Source: a virus
Length of the DNA stretch: 37,717 bases
Direction: 5' to 3' (one strand)
Virus record (IMG/VR): IMGVR_UViG_3300044940_000178
Span: 1 to 37,717 of that record
Part shown: in pieces, positions 37,703 to 37,717 of the stretch
How the letters are laid out: each line of letters opens with the position of its first letter
Numbering within the stretch: the first letter of the stretch is position 1
Notes under the pieces: model-generated
What the model saw: only the letters and a program-made list of their open reading frames with translations
What the model was told of the DNA's origin: nothing
Database searches by the model: none
Position numbers and translations under genes: made by a program

Positions 37703-37717
37703 CTCGCCGCCGGAAGT
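37703..37717. repeat. Terminal direct repeat, right copy
   Basis: CTCGCCGCCGGAAGT, identical to bases 1-15. Joining at this repeat gives a 37702-base circle with an uninterrupted control region between the regulator at 37626 and the lipoprotein operon. Confidence 0.85.

Noticed and set aside
1-37717. Integrase, transposase, tRNA and CRISPR array
   Set aside because: Actively looked for; none seen. Direct repeats present are too few and too short for CRISPR.

Overview
The window looks like one complete small temperate-type or lytic siphovirus genome of high G+C. The first 15 bases (CTCGCCGCCGGAAGT) are repeated exactly as the last 15, so the sequence is either a circular or terminally redundant phage contig, or a prophage cut at a short repeat. 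The host is probably a myxobacterium-like (Myxococcota) bacterium. This is an inference from the base composition and from a small lipoprotein with the Cys-rich C-x6-C-x7-C pattern familiar from that group. No integrase, transposase, tRNA or CRISPR array was found.

Layout. (1) 37.56-37.72 kb and 1-1640: two gene-poor stretches with operator-like palindromes, short repeats and hairpins, around a two-gene leftward operon (80-aa protein plus lipoprotein). (2) 1641-3583, rightward: a ParB-like/MT-A70 adenine methyltransferase fusion coupled to a PD-(D/E)XK nuclease. (3) 6965-3383, leftward: Xre-type regulator, 43-aa membrane protein, basic protein, RusA-like resolvase, SF2 helicase, small protein and HTH protein, nearly all joined by ATGA overlaps. 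(4) A divergent control region at 6966-7106. (5) 7075-12537, rightward: an 11-codon leader peptide, then a YqaJ exonuclease, Rad52-type annealing protein and SSB-like protein, then a run of small accessory genes, many with coupled starts. (6) 12280-13060: two small genes, each followed by a copy of a conserved double-hairpin element. (7) 37626-13077, leftward, about 24.5 kb: Xre/zinc-ribbon regulator, small gene, large terminase, Mu gp29-like portal, Mu gpI-like protease/scaffold, decoration protein, Mu gpT-like capsid, head-tail joining genes, tail tube, probable frameshifted tail chaperones, tape measure, tail tip and fibre proteins, holin/spanin-like genes, SprT-like metallopeptidase, calcineurin-like phosphoesterase and amidase endolysin.

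How it works together. The virion combines a Mu-like head (protease/scaffold, gpT capsid, gp29 portal, gp36) with a terminase and a flexible non-contractile tail; the 549-residue tape measure suggests a fairly short one. Replication and recombination rest on exonuclease + annealing protein + SSB in one arm and helicase + RusA in the other. One rightward HTH gene sits alone between terminase and portal inside the leftward late operon, and may be a local control point. The most noteworthy observations are the duplicated double-hairpin element, the terminase-portal control gene with three GCTACA repeats spaced by exactly 10 bp, three candidate leaderless transcripts, the leader peptide, an in-frame TAG joining two ORFs, and a chaperone second ORF with no start codon of its own.
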